Shown: positions 52,677 to 62,496, numbered from the stretch's first letter. The stretch is 64,000 nucleotides of DNA from PALSA-911 sp963743035 (GCA_963743035.1 CAVUOB010000001.1:456823-520822), one strand, 5' to 3'. Notes: generated by a model not told the origin, from the sequence alone. A program made the numbers and translations.

Positions 52677-54461
52677 ATGCGTGGAGTAGGCTCGTTCCTC
52701 AAGGATGCCTGGCGTCTCGCCGTGCCCTATTTCAATTCCGAGGAGAAATGGCGCGCGCGCGGCCTGCTGCTGGTGATCATCGCGCTGAACCTGTCGCTGG
52801 TCGGCATGAGCGTGGTGCTGAGCTACTGGAACCGGCAATTCTACAACGCGCTGCAGAACAAGGACTGGGACGCGTTCATCCAGCTGCTGTTCACCTGGCA
52901 CCGCGGCGAGAGCGGCTTCATGCCGGGGTTCTGCGGCGTGGCGGTGGTCTACATCCTGATTGCCATCCACCGCACCTATCTGAACCAGTTGCTGCAGATC
53001 CGCTGGCGCACCTGGATGACCGGGCGCTTCCTGGATGAATGGCTGGCCGACCGCACCTATTACCGGATGTCGCTGGCCTCGGCGCATGCCGGCGAGCACG
53101 GCGCGACCAGCACCGACAACCCCGACCAGCGCATCTCCGACGATCTGCAGGATTTCGTCCAGAACACGCTCTCGCTCGGGCTGGGGCTGCTGTCCAACAT
53201 GGTCTCGCTGTTCAGCTTCGTCGGCATCCTCTGGGGGCTGTCCGGCGCCGTGTCGGTGTTCGGGGTCAGCATTCCCGGCTACATGGTCTGGGTGGCGCTG
53301 GCCTATGCCGTGGTCGGCACCTGGCTGACGCATCTGGTCGGGCGGCCGCTGGTCGGGCTGAACTTCCGCCAGCAGCGGGTGGAGGCGGATTTCCGCTACG
53401 CCCTGGTGCGCCTGCGCGAGAATATGGAGGGCGTCGCGCTCTATGGCGGCGAGGGGCAGGAGAAGGGCAACCTGCTGCATCGCTTCAGCCACGTGATCGG
53501 CAATTGGCGCGCCATCATGGTGCGCACCAAATACCTGAACTCGCTGATCGCCGGTTATGGCCAGGTGGCTTCGGTCTTCCCGGTCGTGGTGGCGGCGCCG
53601 CGCTATTTCGCCGGCCAGATCCAGCTCGGCGAGCTGATGCAGACCGCCGGCGCCTTCAGCCGGGTGCAGGATGCGATGTCCTGGTTCGTCGACGCCTACA
53701 GCTCGCTGGCCGCCTGGCGGGCCACCACCGAGCGTCTGACAACCTTCCACCAGGCCATCCGCCTGGCGCAGGCCGCGGGCGGGGAGGGGCTGTCGGTGAC
53801 CGGCGCCGCGGACGGCGCGGTTGCGCTGCACGATGTCACGCTGGCGCTGCCGGACGGCACCCCGCTGCTGCAGGACGCCGACCTGACGCTGCGCCCGGGC
53901 CATTCGGTGGTGATTTCCGGGCGCTCCGGCTCGGGCAAGTCCACACTGTTCCGCGCCATCGCCGGCATCTGGCCGTTCGGCCGCGGCCAGATCTCCCGCC
54001 CCGCCGGGCGCTGCCTGTTCCTGCCGCAGCGGCCGTATATCCCGCTCGGCGATCTGCGCCACGCCGTCAGCTATCCTGCCCCGGTGCAATCCCATGCGCG
54101 CGAGGAGGTGGTGGCGGCGCTGGAGGCGGTCGGCCTGCGGCATCTGGTGGCGCATATGGACGAGGACGTGCCCTGGGCGCAGCGCCTCTCGGGCGGCGAG
54201 CAGCAGCGCCTGGCGGTGGCCCGGGCGCTGCTCGCGAAACCGGACTGGCTGTTCCTGGACGAGGCGACGGCTAGCCTCGACCCCGAGAGCGAGGCCGAGA
54301 TCTATCGCCTGCTGAAGCAGAAGCTGCCCGGCACGACGATCGTCTCCATCGCGCACCGCACCTCGGTGGCGGCGTTCCACGACGAACGGCTGGTATTCGC
54401 CCGCCCCGGCGGCGGCGCCGGGCGGCTGGTGGCGGAAGGCGCCGTGGGGGTGGCCGACTAG
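52677..54461 (+). CDS. ABC transporter, fused permease/ATPase (YddA/BacA-related ABCD type)
   Basis: Predicted 594 aa. The N-terminal transmembrane domain (residues 1-360) has the SbmA/BacA-like phrases SYWNRQFYNALQNKDWDAF and NPDQRISDDLQDFVQNTLSLGLG. The ATPase has Walker A GRSGSGKST (415-422), signature LSGGE (504-508) and Walker B LFLDEATASLD. Relatives export or import peptides and very-long-chain fatty acids. The order differs from peroxisomal ABCD proteins only in detail. Start ATG 52677, 24 bases after the DUF1499 gene; no strong ribosome-binding site seen. Confidence 0.9.
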   Translation: MRGVGSFLKDAWRLAVPYFNSEEKWRARGLLLVIIALNLSLVGMSVVLSYWNRQFYNALQNKDWDAFIQLLFTWHRGESGFMPGFCGVAVVYILIAIHRTYLNQLLQIRWRTWMTGRFLDEWLADRTYYRMSLASAHAGEHGATSTDNPDQRISDDLQDFVQNTLSLGLGLLSNMVSLFSFVGILWGLSGAVSVFGVSIPGYMVWVALAYAVVGTWLTHLVGRPLVGLNFRQQRVEADFRYALVRLRENMEGVALYGGEGQEKGNLLHRFSHVIGNWRAIMVRTKYLNSLIAGYGQVASVFPVVVAAPRYFAGQIQLGELMQTAGAFSRVQDAMSWFVDAYSSLAAWRATTERLTTFHQAIRLAQAAGGEGLSVTGAADGAVALHDVTLALPDGTPLLQDADLTLRPGHSVVISGRSGSGKSTLFRAIAGIWPFGRGQISRPAGRCLFLPQRPYIPLGDLRHAVSYPAPVQSHAREEVVAALEAVGLRHLVAHMDEDVPWAQRLSGGEQQRLAVARALLAKPDWLFLDEATASLDPESEAEIYRLLKQKLPGTTIVSIAHRTSVAAFHDERLVFARPGGGAGRLVAEGAVGVAD

Positions 54462-54482
54462 GAGCCGGTCCCGGCGGGCGGC

Positions 54483-54815
54483 CTATCGCGCCGGCTTATA
54501 GGCCTTGGCGATGCTGTCCGCCTTTTTCAGCGCCTCCACGCCCGCGTCGCCGGTGATCAGCGCGGTGGTCCGGCTGGCCTTCATGACGCCGCTGGCGCCT
54601 ACCGCCAGCGCGACGGCCGCCATGCTCTCATTGTCCGGCATGTCGGCAATGAGCACGAGATCGTATTCGCCGAAGCACAGCCACCCGCCGATGAACTTGC
54701 CGCCGGCAGCCTCGCACAGGTGCTTGCCCACGACCTCGATCCGGTTGCGCGGCTTCTTCAGCTGGGCGGCGAGGGATTCAGGGGCGTAGGCGGCCTGGTA
54801 CATATAAAGCGGCAT
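54483..54815 (-). CDS. GYD domain protein
   Basis: Predicted 110 aa. A small ferredoxin-like alpha-beta protein with FIGGWLCFGEYDLVLIADMPDNESMAAVALAV, which contains the GEYD variant of the GYD motif. Function is unknown; the family is related to dimeric barrel proteins. ATG 54815 has GGGAG upstream. It is convergent with the ABC transporter, 21 bases apart. Confidence 0.85.
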   Translation of the reverse strand: MPLYMYQAAYAPESLAAQLKKPRNRIEVVGKHLCEAAGGKFIGGWLCFGEYDLVLIADMPDNESMAAVALAVGASGVMKASRTTALITGDAGVEALKKADSIAKAYKPAR

Positions 54816-55088
54816 GGTCCATCTCCCTTTTTCCTTGTTGTTGTCGGGGTATCGGACTTGTCCGGAGCGGGCTCGAATTCCCCGGATGGACGGCGGGATT
54901 TTCGCGCAATATGAAACGGTAATCGCTGATCCCCGGTGTTCGCAATCATAATCTGGCAGCCGCAAAACGCCCCCAAACCAGTTGACAGGCCAGCACCGAG
55001 GCGCGCCAAGTTGTCGAGCGTTGCGGCCGACCGCAGGATACGAGGCGGGCGTCCCGGCGCAGCCGAAGCTTTCCGAGAGGGCGCATCC

Positions 55089-56921
55089 ATGTTCGCTCCG
55101 CCGGTCGCCGAGACAAAGGCAAAGTCGGCCGAGGCCCAGCGCATGGCGGTTGCGCCACAGCAACCTGCCGGGCCGACGCGCCGGCTGCAGGGAGGCGCCG
55201 GCAACCAGGCCCATCCCCGGGTTTCCCGGCAGCGCCCGGCAGCCCCCGTTCAGCGCCGCGAGGAGATGGCGGGCCAGGGCGCGCCAGGCGTTGCCCCCGG
55301 CGTCTCGTGGAATTTCGCCAGCGTGCCGATTTCCCCGCCCGGGCGGACGAACCGCGTCCGGAACCTGCTTGCTGGCCCGATACAGGCGAAGTCGGTGATC
55401 GGCGGCGCCGATGACCCGCTGGAGCACGAGGCGGACCGAACCGCGGACCGGATCACGCACATGTCCGCCCCGGCCGCGCCGCCAGTGATCAGCCGCAAAT
55501 GCCTCGCCTGCGACGAGGAGGAAAACCTGCAGAAAAAGCCGGCAGGTGTTCACGGCGCGGCGATGGAGGCACCCGCCATCGTGCATGAGGCCCTCCGCTC
55601 ATCGGGCCAGCCGCTCGATGCAGGCACGCGCGCCTATTTCGAGCCGCGTTTCGGCTGTGATTTCTCCACGGTGCGGATCCATCTCGGAGCCGCCGCCGAG
55701 CAATCCGCGCAGGCATTGAACGCCAATGCCTACACGTCCGGGCACAGGATCGTGTTCGGCGCCGGTCAGTTCGCGCCGGCGACCCAGGCGGGCCGGCGCC
55801 TGATCGCGCATGAGCTGACCCATGTGGTGCAACAGAAAGGCGGCGGCCTGGGCGCCATCATCCAGCGCGATACCCCGCACCCGCCCCCCGTCGAACCCGA
55901 CTTTGACGAGGAGGTGTTGAAGGAGCTGCAGCGGCTTCCCGCGGCGGAAGAAAAGGGGATCTCGGAACAGGAACGCAGGCGCCGGGTCCAGGTCCTCGCC
56001 GATCGCAGGGAACGGCTTGCCGTGCTGTTCGCCAAGCTTCCCCCCGCGAAAGCCGACAGGATCTACGAGCGGCTGCGCGTGCGCCGCACCGGTGACGTTC
56101 TCTCGGAGCGCTTCCACGACATCCTTGCCACCGCCACCCGCAAGGACCTGCTGCAGGTCATCGGGCTCCAGCATGCGCTGGCATCGGAGACCGTTCCCGA
56201 TCCGGGGGATTTCTGCCGCCCCTTCAGCAAGCGGGAGATCGACCAGGGCCTGGACTTCGAGTACGCGAACGCGATGGACCGTTTCGTCAATGGCGATCTG
56301 CGCGAGTTCTTCGGCGACGAGGCGGCCGGTCTCTACGATAAATACCTGACCAGCACTAAACCGAATGTCAGCCCGGTGATCTTCGACAAGCCAGGGAGCG
56401 AGCTGGTGCAGTCGTTCATCAACCACGAGGCCACCGCAAAGCGCCAGGAGGAACTGGCCGCCATCTTCGAAAAGAACCTGCCCAATAATTGCGGCCAACT
56501 TCCGCCCAATGTATGGGTCGAGATCCCCGCCGCGGGTCTGATCCCGCGTGAGGAGCTCAAGGTGGGGTTCTCCTTCAGCGGCGTCACCACCATCCCCGGC
56601 ATCGTCGCCGGCGGCATCAGTTCGGGCGCGGGATCGGTCGATTCCCGCACGGTCTCGGTCAAGCAGGTGCTTTTGCAGCGCAAGGAAGTGGCGGGACAGA
56701 CCACGGGGCTGCAAATGCAGGCGCATTTCCACTTCGTGGTGGAGGACGCGGTCGATTTCTGCCCCGGCAACATGGGCTCGTTCTTCGCGACCTACATCAC
56801 CATTCCGCTGAGCCGCCTGGAGGCGAGCGGCATGGCGTTCTCGGTCCCGTTCGTGGTGCGCTATGACGGACCGGTCCTCGATATTCCGCTCGGCACGGCC
56901 GCCATGAACGCCTGCAAGTGA
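55089..56921 (+). CDS. eCIS-core (DUF4157) metallopeptidase-like protein, orphan
   Basis: Predicted 610 aa. A disordered Pro/Gln/Arg-rich N-terminus (1-130) leads to RKCLACDEEENLQ (Cys138, Cys141) and the DUF4157 core: GQPLDAGTRAYFEPRFGCDFS, VRIHLGAAAEQSAQALNANAYT and HELTHVVQQ (His241, Glu242, His245), the HExxH zinc site. The remaining 350 residues form an unassigned domain with several Cys and beta-rich segments. DUF4157 proteins are typical cargo or associated factors of extracellular contractile injection systems. No sheath, tube, baseplate or ATPase gene is in the window. ATG 55089 is fixed by GAGAGGG seven bases upstream; earlier in-frame codons are rejected. GC and flanks are ordinary. 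Confidence 0.87.
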   Translation: MFAPPVAETKAKSAEAQRMAVAPQQPAGPTRRLQGGAGNQAHPRVSRQRPAAPVQRREEMAGQGAPGVAPGVSWNFASVPISPPGRTNRVRNLLAGPIQAKSVIGGADDPLEHEADRTADRITHMSAPAAPPVISRKCLACDEEENLQKKPAGVHGAAMEAPAIVHEALRSSGQPLDAGTRAYFEPRFGCDFSTVRIHLGAAAEQSAQALNANAYTSGHRIVFGAGQFAPATQAGRRLIAHELTHVVQQKGGGLGAIIQRDTPHPPPVEPDFDEEVLKELQRLPAAEEKGISEQERRRRVQVLADRRERLAVLFAKLPPAKADRIYERLRVRRTGDVLSERFHDILATATRKDLLQVIGLQHALASETVPDPGDFCRPFSKREIDQGLDFEYANAMDRFVNGDLREFFGDEAAGLYDKYLTSTKPNVSPVIFDKPGSELVQSFINHEATAKRQEELAAIFEKNLPNNCGQLPPNVWVEIPAAGLIPREELKVGFSFSGVTTIPGIVAGGISSGAGSVDSRTVSVKQVLLQRKEVAGQTTGLQMQAHFHFVVEDAVDFCPGNMGSFFATYITIPLSRLEASGMAFSVPFVVRYDGPVLDIPLGTAAMNACK

Positions 56922-56948
56922 TCCGGTACGCGGCTGCGCCGGTCGCGC

Positions 56949-58808
56949 CTACCCTCCCGCGCCGCCCGAAGGACCAGCATACTCCCGCAAAATCCCCAGC
57001 ACCCCCGCCCCATAACGCTGCAGTTTTGACGCGCCCACGCCCTTGATCTCGCCGAGCTCGTCCAGGCTGGCCGGGCAGACCGCGGCGATCTCGCGCAGCA
57101 CCGTGTCGTGGAAGATGACATACGGCGGCACCGCCTGCGCCTTGGCCTGGGTGGAACGCCAGGCGCGCAGCGCGTCGAACAGGGTTTCCGATTCCACGGT
57201 CGCCTCCGCCGCCGGCGCGGCGGCCCCGCCGGCGCGCCGGCGGGCGGAGGGGAGGGCGGGCGCGTCCGGGCGCAGCATCACCTGGGTCTCGCCGCGCAGG
57301 ATCGGGCGGGCCTTTTCCGTCACCAGCGCCAGGGTCGCGTACTCGCCGCTTTCGGTGCGCAGCGCGCCATGGGCGATCAGCTGGCGGATCACGCCGCGCC
57401 AGAAGCCTTCGGAATGCTCGGCGCCGATGCCGAAGGTCGGCAGCTTGTCGTGGCCGTGCCGGGTGATCATGTCGGTCGCCTTGCCGCGCAGCACCGAGAC
57501 GATGTGCAGCGCGCCGAAATTCTGCCCGGTGCGGTAGACCGCCGACAGCAGTTTTTGCGCCGCCACGGTGCCGTCGTACAGCGAAACCGGGTTGGCGCAA
57601 TTGTCGCAATGGCCGCAATCGCCGGGCAAATCCTCGCCGAAGCAGGCCAGCAGCGAACGGGTGCGGCAGGCCACGGTCTCGGTCAGCGTGACCATCGCCT
57701 CCAGCCGCTCGCGCATGACCCGCTTCTGCGCCTCCGGCGCGACCGACTGGGCCAGCCAGTGGCGCGCACGGGCGATGTCCTGGCCGCCATACAGCAGCAG
57801 CGTATGCGCGGGGTCGCCGTCGCGCCCGGCGCGGCCGATCTGCTGGTAATAGGCTTCCGGGCTGTCGGGCATGTCCAGATGCACGACGAAGCGCACATCC
57901 GGCCGGTCGATGCCCATGCCGAAGGCGATGGTGGCGACCACCACCACCGGCTCCCCGGAGCGGAACCGCATCAGCGAGGCGCGCTTCTCGGCCGGATCCA
58001 GCCCGGCATGGAAGGCGATCGCCTGGATGTTTTTTTCCCGCAGTTTCTGCGCCGTGCGCTCGGTCTTGGCCCGGCTGCCGCAATAGACGATGCCGCATTC
58101 GCCGCGGTGGCGCGTCAGGAAGGCCAGCAGCTCGGCGGTCTCGCCCACCTTCGCCTGGGCGGCGATGTCGAGGTTGGGGCGATGGAAGCTGGCGACGAAC
58201 ACCTCCGCCCCATCCATGCCCAGCGATTGGATGATGTCGGCGCGGGTGCGGTGGTCGGCGGTGGCGGTCAGCGCGATGCGCGGCACGCCGGGGAACAGCC
58301 GCGGCAGGCAGGCGAGCTCGCGGTATTCCGGGCGGAACTCGTGGCCCCATTGGGAGACGCAATGCGCCTCGTCGATGGCGATCAGCGCGATCCGGATGCG
58401 CGACAGCCGTTCCAGCGTGCCCTCGGTCAGCAGCCGTTCGGGCGAGACATAGAGCAGATCGAGCCGGCCCTCGTTCAGGTCGCGCGCGACGGCGCGGGCC
58501 TCGGCGGGGTCGAGCTCGGAATGCAGCGCGCCGGCGGCGACGCCGACCTGGCGCAATGCCGCCACCTGGTCGTCCATCAGCGCGATCAGCGGGGAGATCA
58601 CCACCGCCGTGCCGGGCCGGCACAGGGCAGGGACCTGATAGCAGATGCTCTTGCCGCCGCCGGTCGGCATCAGCACCAGGGCGTCGCCGCCGGCGATCAC
58701 ATGCCGGACGGCGTCTTCCTGCAGCCCGCGGAAGGCGGGAAAGCCGAAGATCTGGCGGAGTACGTCGTCCGGCGCGGCGGATTGCGCCTGGCTGACCTGA
58801 TCGAGCAA
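56949..58808 (-). CDS. recQ: RecQ family ATP-dependent DNA helicase
   Basis: Predicted 619 aa. Helicase motifs are complete: TGGGKS (Walker A, 49-54), DEAHC (146-150), TATADHRTR, FHRPNL, AFHAGLD, ATIAFGMGIDRPDVRFVVH and QQIGRAGRDG. The RQC zinc-binding cysteines are in CGHCDNC, and an HRDC domain closes the protein (about 545-610). It unwinds DNA 3'-5' in recombination and repair. The only available start is TTG 58808: an in-frame TAG lies a few codons upstream and no ATG or GTG occurs within the conserved N-terminus. It begins 22 bases after the OmpA-like gene, so the two may be co-transcribed. Confidence 0.93.
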   Translation of the reverse strand: MLDQVSQAQSAAPDDVLRQIFGFPAFRGLQEDAVRHVIAGGDALVLMPTGGGKSICYQVPALCRPGTAVVISPLIALMDDQVAALRQVGVAAGALHSELDPAEARAVARDLNEGRLDLLYVSPERLLTEGTLERLSRIRIALIAIDEAHCVSQWGHEFRPEYRELACLPRLFPGVPRIALTATADHRTRADIIQSLGMDGAEVFVASFHRPNLDIAAQAKVGETAELLAFLTRHRGECGIVYCGSRAKTERTAQKLREKNIQAIAFHAGLDPAEKRASLMRFRSGEPVVVVATIAFGMGIDRPDVRFVVHLDMPDSPEAYYQQIGRAGRDGDPAHTLLLYGGQDIARARHWLAQSVAPEAQKRVMRERLEAMVTLTETVACRTRSLLACFGEDLPGDCGHCDNCANPVSLYDGTVAAQKLLSAVYRTGQNFGALHIVSVLRGKATDMITRHGHDKLPTFGIGAEHSEGFWRGVIRQLIAHGALRTESGEYATLALVTEKARPILRGETQVMLRPDAPALPSARRRAGGAAAPAAEATVESETLFDALRAWRSTQAKAQAVPPYVIFHDTVLREIAAVCPASLDELGEIKGVGASKLQRYGAGVLGILREYAGPSGGAGG

Positions 58809-58829
58809 AGGCCGCGCCCGCCGCCGGGC

Positions 58830-59255
58830 CTATTTCGAGTCAACGCTGATCTCGACGCGGCGGCTCTCCAGCGGCGAATCGACATAGGTGGTGGCGCCCT
58901 TCGGCATCAGCTTGATACGCGAGGTCGGCACGCCCTTGGACACCAGCTGGTCCACCACCACCTGCGCGCGCAAATCCGACAGCAATGCATTGGCGCGCTT
59001 GCTGCCGATGGTGCTGGCGTAGCCGGTAACCTTCAGGGCGGTATGGGGGTGATCGGCGGCCCATTTGGCCGCATCGTCGATCGACTTGCCGGCGTTGTCG
59101 TCGATATCGGCCGACCAGGAGCCGAAATACACCACCAGCTTGTGACGCTGCGCCTCGGAGGCGGCCAGCGCGGAGGTCGAGAGCGCCCCGGCCGAGACAG
59201 CTGCCGCGGAAAGGCCAAGGCCAAGAGCCAAAATCATAACCAGACGACGGCGCAT
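58830..59255 (-). CDS. OmpA-family C-terminal-like periplasmic protein
   Basis: Predicted 141 aa. A signal peptide (MRRRLVMILALGLGLSAAAVSAGAL) precedes a peptidoglycan-binding OmpA-like domain with LVVYFGSWSADIDD, KVTGYASTIGSKRANALLSDLRAQ and the terminal ESRRVEISV. This is the minimal version of the domain, without a beta-barrel. GGGGG lies upstream of ATG 59255. It likely anchors the envelope by binding diaminopimelate in peptidoglycan. Confidence 0.87.
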   Translation of the reverse strand: MRRRLVMILALGLGLSAAAVSAGALSTSALAASEAQRHKLVVYFGSWSADIDDNAGKSIDDAAKWAADHPHTALKVTGYASTIGSKRANALLSDLRAQVVVDQLVSKGVPTSRIKLMPKGATTYVDSPLESRRVEISVDSK

Positions 59256-59398
59256 GCGAATCCCCCGAAAAAATCGAAATCTTGCGTCACGCAATGCCGC
59301 TCCGGGCGCGCCGCGTCAATCGGAACCGGAGGCCGATCCGGAACGATCGCGCCGACGCGGGAAAAGCCCCCAGATCACTCGACAAATCAGTCGACAGA

Positions 59399-61096
59399 TC
59401 ACTCGGCGGCGGCGATGCCTTCGCGGCGCGGATCGGCGCCGCCGATCGGACCGTCCCGGGTGACGGCGATGCCCTGAAAGCCCGAGTCGATCGGCGCCAC
59501 CACCACCTGATGGCCGAGCGCGCGCAACCCGTCGGCCAGCCCCGCGGCCGTGGTGCCGGCCTCCAGTTCCACCGGCCCGCCCAGCGTCTGCATGCGCGGC
59601 GCCGCGGCGGCCTGCTGCGGCGTCTCGTGCCAGTCCAGCATGCGCAGCAGCGCCAGCGCCACATAGCCGATGATCCGCCCGCCGCCCTGCGACCCGACCG
59701 CCGCCTCCAGCCTTCCGTCCGTGTCGAACACGAAGCTCGGCGCCATCGAGCTGCGCGGCCGCTTGCCCGGCTCCACCCGGTTCGCCACCTCGTGTCCGTC
59801 GATCACCGGGCGGAAGGAGAAATCGGTCAGCTCGTTGTTCAGCATGAAGCCGCGCACCATCAGCCGCGAGCCGAACGGGCTTTCCACCGTCGTGGTCATG
59901 GATACCGCGTTGCCGGCATCGTCCAGGATGGCCATGTGGCTGGTGCCGTGCTCCTGCTGCTTCATCTGGGAGGCGTCGGGCACCGGAGTCGCCGGCCCGA
60001 TCGCACCGACCCAGGACGGCTCCCCCGCCGCCGGCGCGGCGATGGCGCGGGCGGGGTCCAGCAGCCGGGCGCGCTCCGCGAGATAGCCGGCATCGAGCAG
60101 CCCGGGCACGGGCACGCGCACATAATCGGTGTCGGCCAGGTACCGGTCGCGGTCGGCATAGGCCAGGCGCATGGCGTCCAGGATCAGATGCGCGGCCTGC
60201 AGGCCGTCCGGGTCCATCGCCGGCAGGTCCACATGCGACAGCATGCCGAGTATCTCCTGCACCGCCACGCCGCCGGAGGATGGCGGCCCCATGCCGCAGA
60301 CGCGGTGCACGCGATAGATGCCGCAGACCGGCGGACGCTCCTTCGCCTGGTAGGCCGCCAGGTCGTCGGTGGTCATCAGCCCCGGATTGGGATCGGTGCG
60401 CACCGCCGCGGCGATGTCCGCGGCGATCGGGCCGCGGTACAGCGCGTCCGCCCCGCCGGCGGCGATGGCGCGCAGCGTGTCGGCCAGAGCGGGGTTGCGC
60501 AGCATGGTTCCCGCCGGCAGCGGGGTGCCGTCATCGGCGGTGAAATAGCGCCGCGCCGCGTCCTGCCGCCCCAGTCCGCCGATATTGGCCGCGATCACCT
60601 CGGCCAGCCGGGGGGAGACCGGGAAGCCTTCGCTCGCCAGCCGTATGGCGGGGGCGAACAGATCCGCCCAGGGCAGCTTGCCGTGCTGCTTCCAGGCCGC
60701 CTCCAGCATGCGCAGCGTGCCGGGCACGCCGACCGAGCGCCCGCCCAGCACCGCGTCCATGAATGCCAGCGGCTTGCCGTCGCGGTCCAGGAACAGATCG
60801 GGCCGCGCCGCCGCGGGTGCCGTCTCCCGCCCGTCCCAGCTCGTGGTCTTGCCGCCGGCGGCGTCGAAATACAGCAGGAAGGCGCCGCCGCCGATGCCCG
60901 AGGATTGCGGCTCCACCAGGCACAGCACCATCTGCGTCGCCACCGCCGCGTCCACCGCCGATCCGCCGGCGCGCAGCATCTTCAGCCCTGCCGCCACGGC
61001 CAGCGGGTGCGCCGCCGCCACCATGCCCCGCCGCGCCGGCTCGGCCCCCGCCGTTCCCGTCAACAGAACCAGGCACAGCAGGATCATTCGGCGCAT
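59399..61096 (-). CDS. ggt: gamma-glutamyltransferase
   Basis: Predicted 565 aa, a periplasmic N-terminal nucleophile hydrolase made as a single precursor. After a signal peptide (MRRMILLCLVLLTGTAGA) come GGSAVDAAVATQMVL, SSGIGGGAFLLYFD, WDGRETAP and PSSGGVAVQEILGML. Autoprocessing occurs before Thr385 in EHGTSHMAI, giving the two subunits. The product removes the gamma-glutamyl group from glutathione. ATG 61096 has GGGAG upstream. It is divergent from yraN across about 67 bases. Confidence 0.93.
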   Translation of the reverse strand: MRRMILLCLVLLTGTAGAEPARRGMVAAAHPLAVAAGLKMLRAGGSAVDAAVATQMVLCLVEPQSSGIGGGAFLLYFDAAGGKTTSWDGRETAPAAARPDLFLDRDGKPLAFMDAVLGGRSVGVPGTLRMLEAAWKQHGKLPWADLFAPAIRLASEGFPVSPRLAEVIAANIGGLGRQDAARRYFTADDGTPLPAGTMLRNPALADTLRAIAAGGADALYRGPIAADIAAAVRTDPNPGLMTTDDLAAYQAKERPPVCGIYRVHRVCGMGPPSSGGVAVQEILGMLSHVDLPAMDPDGLQAAHLILDAMRLAYADRDRYLADTDYVRVPVPGLLDAGYLAERARLLDPARAIAAPAAGEPSWVGAIGPATPVPDASQMKQQEHGTSHMAILDDAGNAVSMTTTVESPFGSRLMVRGFMLNNELTDFSFRPVIDGHEVANRVEPGKRPRSSMAPSFVFDTDGRLEAAVGSQGGGRIIGYVALALLRMLDWHETPQQAAAAPRMQTLGGPVELEAGTTAAGLADGLRALGHQVVVAPIDSGFQGIAVTRDGPIGGADPRREGIAAAE

Positions 61097-61162
61097 GCAA
61101 TTCTCCCGGACATGAAGGGGCAATGTTGCCAGCCCCGCGCTCAATCGGGAAATGTGCCGCCG

Positions 61163-61564
61163 ATGCCCACCCGCAAGCCCGATCGCGAACAGAGAGGCAG
61201 GCGCGCCCACGCCCTCGGCATGGACGCCGAGACGGCCGCCTGTGCCGCCCTGGCGCGGGATGGCTGGACCGTGCTCGGCCGCCGCCTGCGCACTGCGGCC
61301 GGGGAGGTGGATGCGGTGGTCGCCAAGGACGGGCTGCTGGCGATCATCGAAGTGAAGGCCCGTCCCACCCTGTCCGGCGCGGCCTGGTCGCTCTCCGCCC
61401 GCCAGCGCGCCCGCCTGCTCGCCGCGGCGGAGATCCTGCTGGCCGATCACCCGGAATGGATCCGCGCCGGCCACGGCGCCGCTGGGATCCGCTTCGACGT
61501 GCTGCTGGTGGACGCCTGCGGCGCGGTACGCCGGATCGCCGACGCGTTCCGCCAGGAGGCGTAG
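61163..61564 (+). CDS. yraN: YraN (UPF0102) family endonuclease-like protein
   Basis: Predicted 133 aa with the PD-(D/E)xK core RRLRTAAGEVDAVVAKDGLLAIIEVKAR, in which Glu, Asp, Glu and Lys form the nuclease-like site. The N-terminal stretch GMDAETAACAALARDGWTVL is the usual YraN opening. Function in the cell is uncertain, with links to DNA or recombination. The weak GGGAAA sequence is the only ribosome-binding candidate before ATG 61163. Confidence 0.88.
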   Translation: MPTRKPDREQRGRRAHALGMDAETAACAALARDGWTVLGRRLRTAAGEVDAVVAKDGLLAIIEVKARPTLSGAAWSLSARQRARLLAAAEILLADHPEWIRAGHGAAGIRFDVLLVDACGAVRRIADAFRQEA

Positions 61565-61600
61565 GGCGCCGGCGTCGCGGCCTTCCCGCCGAATGGCGCG

Positions 61601-62389
61601 TCACCCCTCGTCGGGCACGCTGACATAAAGCACCAGCTTCAGCCGCTTGTCGTCGACCGGCTGGAAGGTGGCATAGGCCGCGGTGATCTCGCCATGCACG
61701 GGGTGGTATAGCCGCTCCACGCCGGCATGCTGGGCGTGCACGTCATGCGCCCGCCACCAGACGCGAAACTCCGGGCTGCGCGCATCCAGCAGCGCCACCA
61801 GCGCCTCGAACGCGGGATCGCCGGCCCAGGCGCCGTAATCGGCACGGAACTGCCCGACCATCCGGCGCGCCTCCGGCTCCCAGCGCGCCGCGAACATGGC
61901 GCGGATGTCCGGATCGGTCAGCATGTACAGCAGCACGTTGCGCTCCGCCTCGGGAAAGCGGGAGAAATCGCCGAACAAATCCACCACTGCCTGGTTCCAG
62001 GCCAGCAGGTCCCAGCGTTGGCCCATGACATAAGCCGGGGCAGGGTAGGCGGCGACGATGCGCGCCAGCGTCGGGGGCACGGTTTCGCGGGCAAAGGCCG
62101 GCCGCCGGCCGGTGCGGGCCAGCCGGTGCAGATGCGCCGTCTCCGCCTCGTCCAGCCGCAGGGCGCGCGCGATCGCCGCGATGGTGGCGACCGAGGGCCG
62201 CACGTCGCGCCCCTGTTCCAGCCGCGTGTACCAGTCGATCCCGATGCCCGCGCTCTCCGCCACTTCCTCGCGCCGCAGCCCGGTCGTGCGACGTCTGCGC
62301 CCGGCCGGCAGGCCGAGCGATTGCGGATCGATCCGCGCGCGCCGGGAGCGCAGGAAATCACTCAGTTCGCCGCGTTGCGCATCGCTCAT
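61601..62389 (-). CDS. XRE-family regulator with MmyB-like ligand-binding domain
   Basis: Predicted 262 aa. The N-terminal helix-turn-helix reads LSDFLRSRRARIDPQSLGLP then RRTTGLRREEVAESAGIGIDWYTRLEQGRDVRPS, the standard opening of the MmyB-type group. The C-terminal domain (about 105-255) includes WNQAVVDLFGDFSRFPEAERN and YHPVHGEITAAYATFQP, which is predicted to bind a lipid-like ligand. It is divergent from the MFS exporter gene, so it probably controls it. ATG 62389. Confidence 0.88.
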   Translation of the reverse strand: MSDAQRGELSDFLRSRRARIDPQSLGLPAGRRRRTTGLRREEVAESAGIGIDWYTRLEQGRDVRPSVATIAAIARALRLDEAETAHLHRLARTGRRPAFARETVPPTLARIVAAYPAPAYVMGQRWDLLAWNQAVVDLFGDFSRFPEAERNVLLYMLTDPDIRAMFAARWEPEARRMVGQFRADYGAWAGDPAFEALVALLDARSPEFRVWWRAHDVHAQHAGVERLYHPVHGEITAAYATFQPVDDKRLKLVLYVSVPDEG

Positions 62390-62496
62390 GGGCGCTGCCT
62401 CCGGCTCAGGGGGGGTCCGACAGTCCCAGGATAAAACCAGGACTGAATACGCCCATCGGATCCCCATAGCGTGCGCCCGTCAACAGGAGCCACGCC

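Noticed and set aside
55089..56921. A complete extracellular contractile injection system around the DUF4157 gene
   Set aside because: Neighbours are an ABC transporter, a GYD protein, RecQ and an OmpA-like protein; no structural gene of such a system is present.
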